This document shows, piece by piece, positions 63,134 through 64,000 of a DNA stretch of 64,000 nucleotides. Under the pieces are notes generated by a model. That model was not told where the DNA came from. It made no database searches and worked only from the letters and a program-made list of their open reading frames with translations. A program made the position numbers and the translations under genes. Numbering within the stretch: the first letter of the stretch is position 1; each line of letters begins with the position of its first letter. Location of the stretch: positions 191,013 to 255,012 of the forward strand of contig NZ_VFNI01000004.1 of NCBI RefSeq assembly GCF_006715495.1, given 5' to 3'. The stretch is from Herbaspirillum sp. SJZ106 (lineage in GTDB: Bacteria > Pseudomonadota > Gammaproteobacteria > Burkholderiales > Burkholderiaceae_D).

Positions 63134-64000
63134 TCAGTCGTTGACGATATGCGCGCCGAAGCGCTTGCGCAAGTTCATGAAGGGTTGCTCCAGGCCATAG
63201 TATGACGCCGTCGCCAACGCGAATGATAGTACCAGCGCCGTCAGCGCGAAACCGAGGTAGTGCGGCAGGCCGATCCGGCCGATGCCGAGGCTGCCAGGGC
63301 CCCAGAGTATTTCGCTCAAGACGATGGCGATAGGGTGGTAGAGGTAGAGTGAATAGGACCATGCCCCCAGCTTGCGGCCCGGCCTCGACTCCAGCACTGC
63401 CGTTACCGGCTGCATCGCACGGGTGAAGCAGATCGCGGTGATCAGCGGCATCAGCGCCAGTCCTTGCAGCGAATAGCGCAGCGTGTCGCGGAAATGGTCG
63501 TTGCGGATCAGGAAAGAGGCCAGCAGCATCAGCACGCAAACTACCTGCACCAGCTTGCCCGAGGAGAAACGCACCCAGCGCTGCTGCGTGTCATTGGCCA
63601 GGATCAGCGTCAGCCAGGCGCCGTAGAGGATGGAGTCGATGCGGGTGTCGGTGCCCATGTAGATGCGGTCGCTGCTGGCGCCGCTGAAATGCAGGCCGCT
63701 GCGCCACAGCAGCACCGCCAGCACGCCCAGCCCCAGCGTCAGGGAAAACGCGCGCAGCCGGGGCGCCAGCGCGGCGCACAGCAGGGGGAACAGCAGGTAG
63801 TACTGCTCTTCGATCGACAGCGACCAGAGGATGCTGAACGGGTCGAAACCGTCGCGCCCCTGGCCGAAGTGGAGGTAGATGCCGTAGTAGTTGGCGTAGT
63901 AGAACAGGGCCGAGGCGATCTTGCCCCAGGGCGTGATGCCGCCGTCGGCGTTGAAGGCCAGCGTGCCCAGCACGATCGCCATCAGCAGCGCCGGATAGAG
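63134..64000 (-). CDS. Membrane acyltransferase of the Acyl_transf_3/OafA family (N-terminus outside window)
   Basis: The C-terminal 288 residues of a polytopic acyltransferase. The family signature FSILWSLSIEEQYYLLFPLL is present, followed by about eight hydrophobic helices (for example LGVLAVLLW, VCVLMLLASFL) and ending ..MNLRKRFGAHIVND. The catalytic His region and first helices lie beyond the right edge. Such enzymes O-acetylate surface polysaccharide. Together with the deacetylase it suggests the polymer's acetylation is adjusted. Confidence 0.88.
   Translation of the reverse strand, partial: LYPALLMAIVLGTLAFNADGGITPWGKIASALFYYANYYGIYLHFGQGRDGFDPFSILWSLSIEEQYYLLFPLLCAALAPRLRAFSLTLGLGVLAVLLWRSGLHFSGASSDRIYMGTDTRIDSILYGAWLTLILANDTQQRWVRFSSGKLVQVVCVLMLLASFLIRNDHFRDTLRYSLQGLALMPLITAICFTRAMQPVTAVLESRPGRKLGAWSYSLYLYHPIAIVLSEILWGPGSLGIGRIGLPHYLGFALTALVLSFALATASYYGLEQPFMNLRKRFGAHIVND

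Overview
The window looks like chromosomal DNA of a betaproteobacterium, most probably an Oxalobacteraceae member close to Herbaspirillum. The reasons are the high GC content with very long antisense open frames, the alaA-hom-thrC block, an aae-type efflux operon with its own outer-membrane factor, and a split arn locus. The family placement is inference from gene content. No rRNA, tRNA, CRISPR array or prophage was seen.

Layout. 1-1345 is the N-terminal three quarters of a PIN-PhoH protein (cut by the window edge). 1788-9853, all on the minus strand, holds a bcp peroxiredoxin and a nearly complete locus for modifying lipid A with 4-amino-4-deoxy-L-arabinose (arnT, an ArnE/F-like flippase subunit, arnB, arnC, arnA split into two genes, arnD). 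10704-20628 is amino-acid metabolism (alaA, hom, thrC). It is interrupted at 13463-17707 by envelope genes: an Adhesin_E-like secreted protein and a four-gene LpoB/YcfL/COG3014/CsgG-like operon, divergent from a LuxR-type regulator. 20783-25032 carries molybdopterin genes moeA, moaD and moaE, with a methyltransferase and a GntP permease lying between moaD and moaE. 25241-26820 is a hipA-hipB toxin-antitoxin pair in reversed order. Directly behind it lies a 168-bp IS4-like MITE with a 12-bp target duplication. 27091-33290 is an aaeXAB-type aromatic-acid efflux operon with an outer-membrane factor and a divergent LysR regulator.

The second half runs crcB, clpB (with a clear sigma-32 promoter), a membrane diguanylate cyclase, rraA, a second FUSC exporter, a thioesterase and aceA with a long AT-rich control region. 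Then comes a molybdate module: modABC on minus, a ModE box, and a probably leaderless modE on plus. It is followed by a CLC channel, rlmJ, a degenerate EAL-HDOD protein, a membrane protein, a double-domain methylglyoxal synthase, greB and a DUF3422 protein. From 55161 to the end is an exopolysaccharide cluster: a GMC oxidoreductase/aldo-keto reductase fusion, a GT2 enzyme, a WecG/TagA enzyme, an undecaprenyl-phosphate sugar transferase, a FemAB/GNAT-like protein, a polysaccharide deacetylase and a partial acyltransferase.

How the genes work together. Three themes recur: envelope modification (arn, LpoB group, EPS), molybdenum supply and use (modABC/E feeding moeA/moaD/moaE products), and efflux (aae, second FUSC, CLC, fluoride channel). 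The best candidates for something unusual are the GMC-AKR fusion, the tandem methylglyoxal-synthase protein, the Mop-less ModE/ModC pair with a leaderless modE, the envelope operon with its uncharacterised CsgG-like member, and the MITE whose target duplication includes the hipB stop codon.
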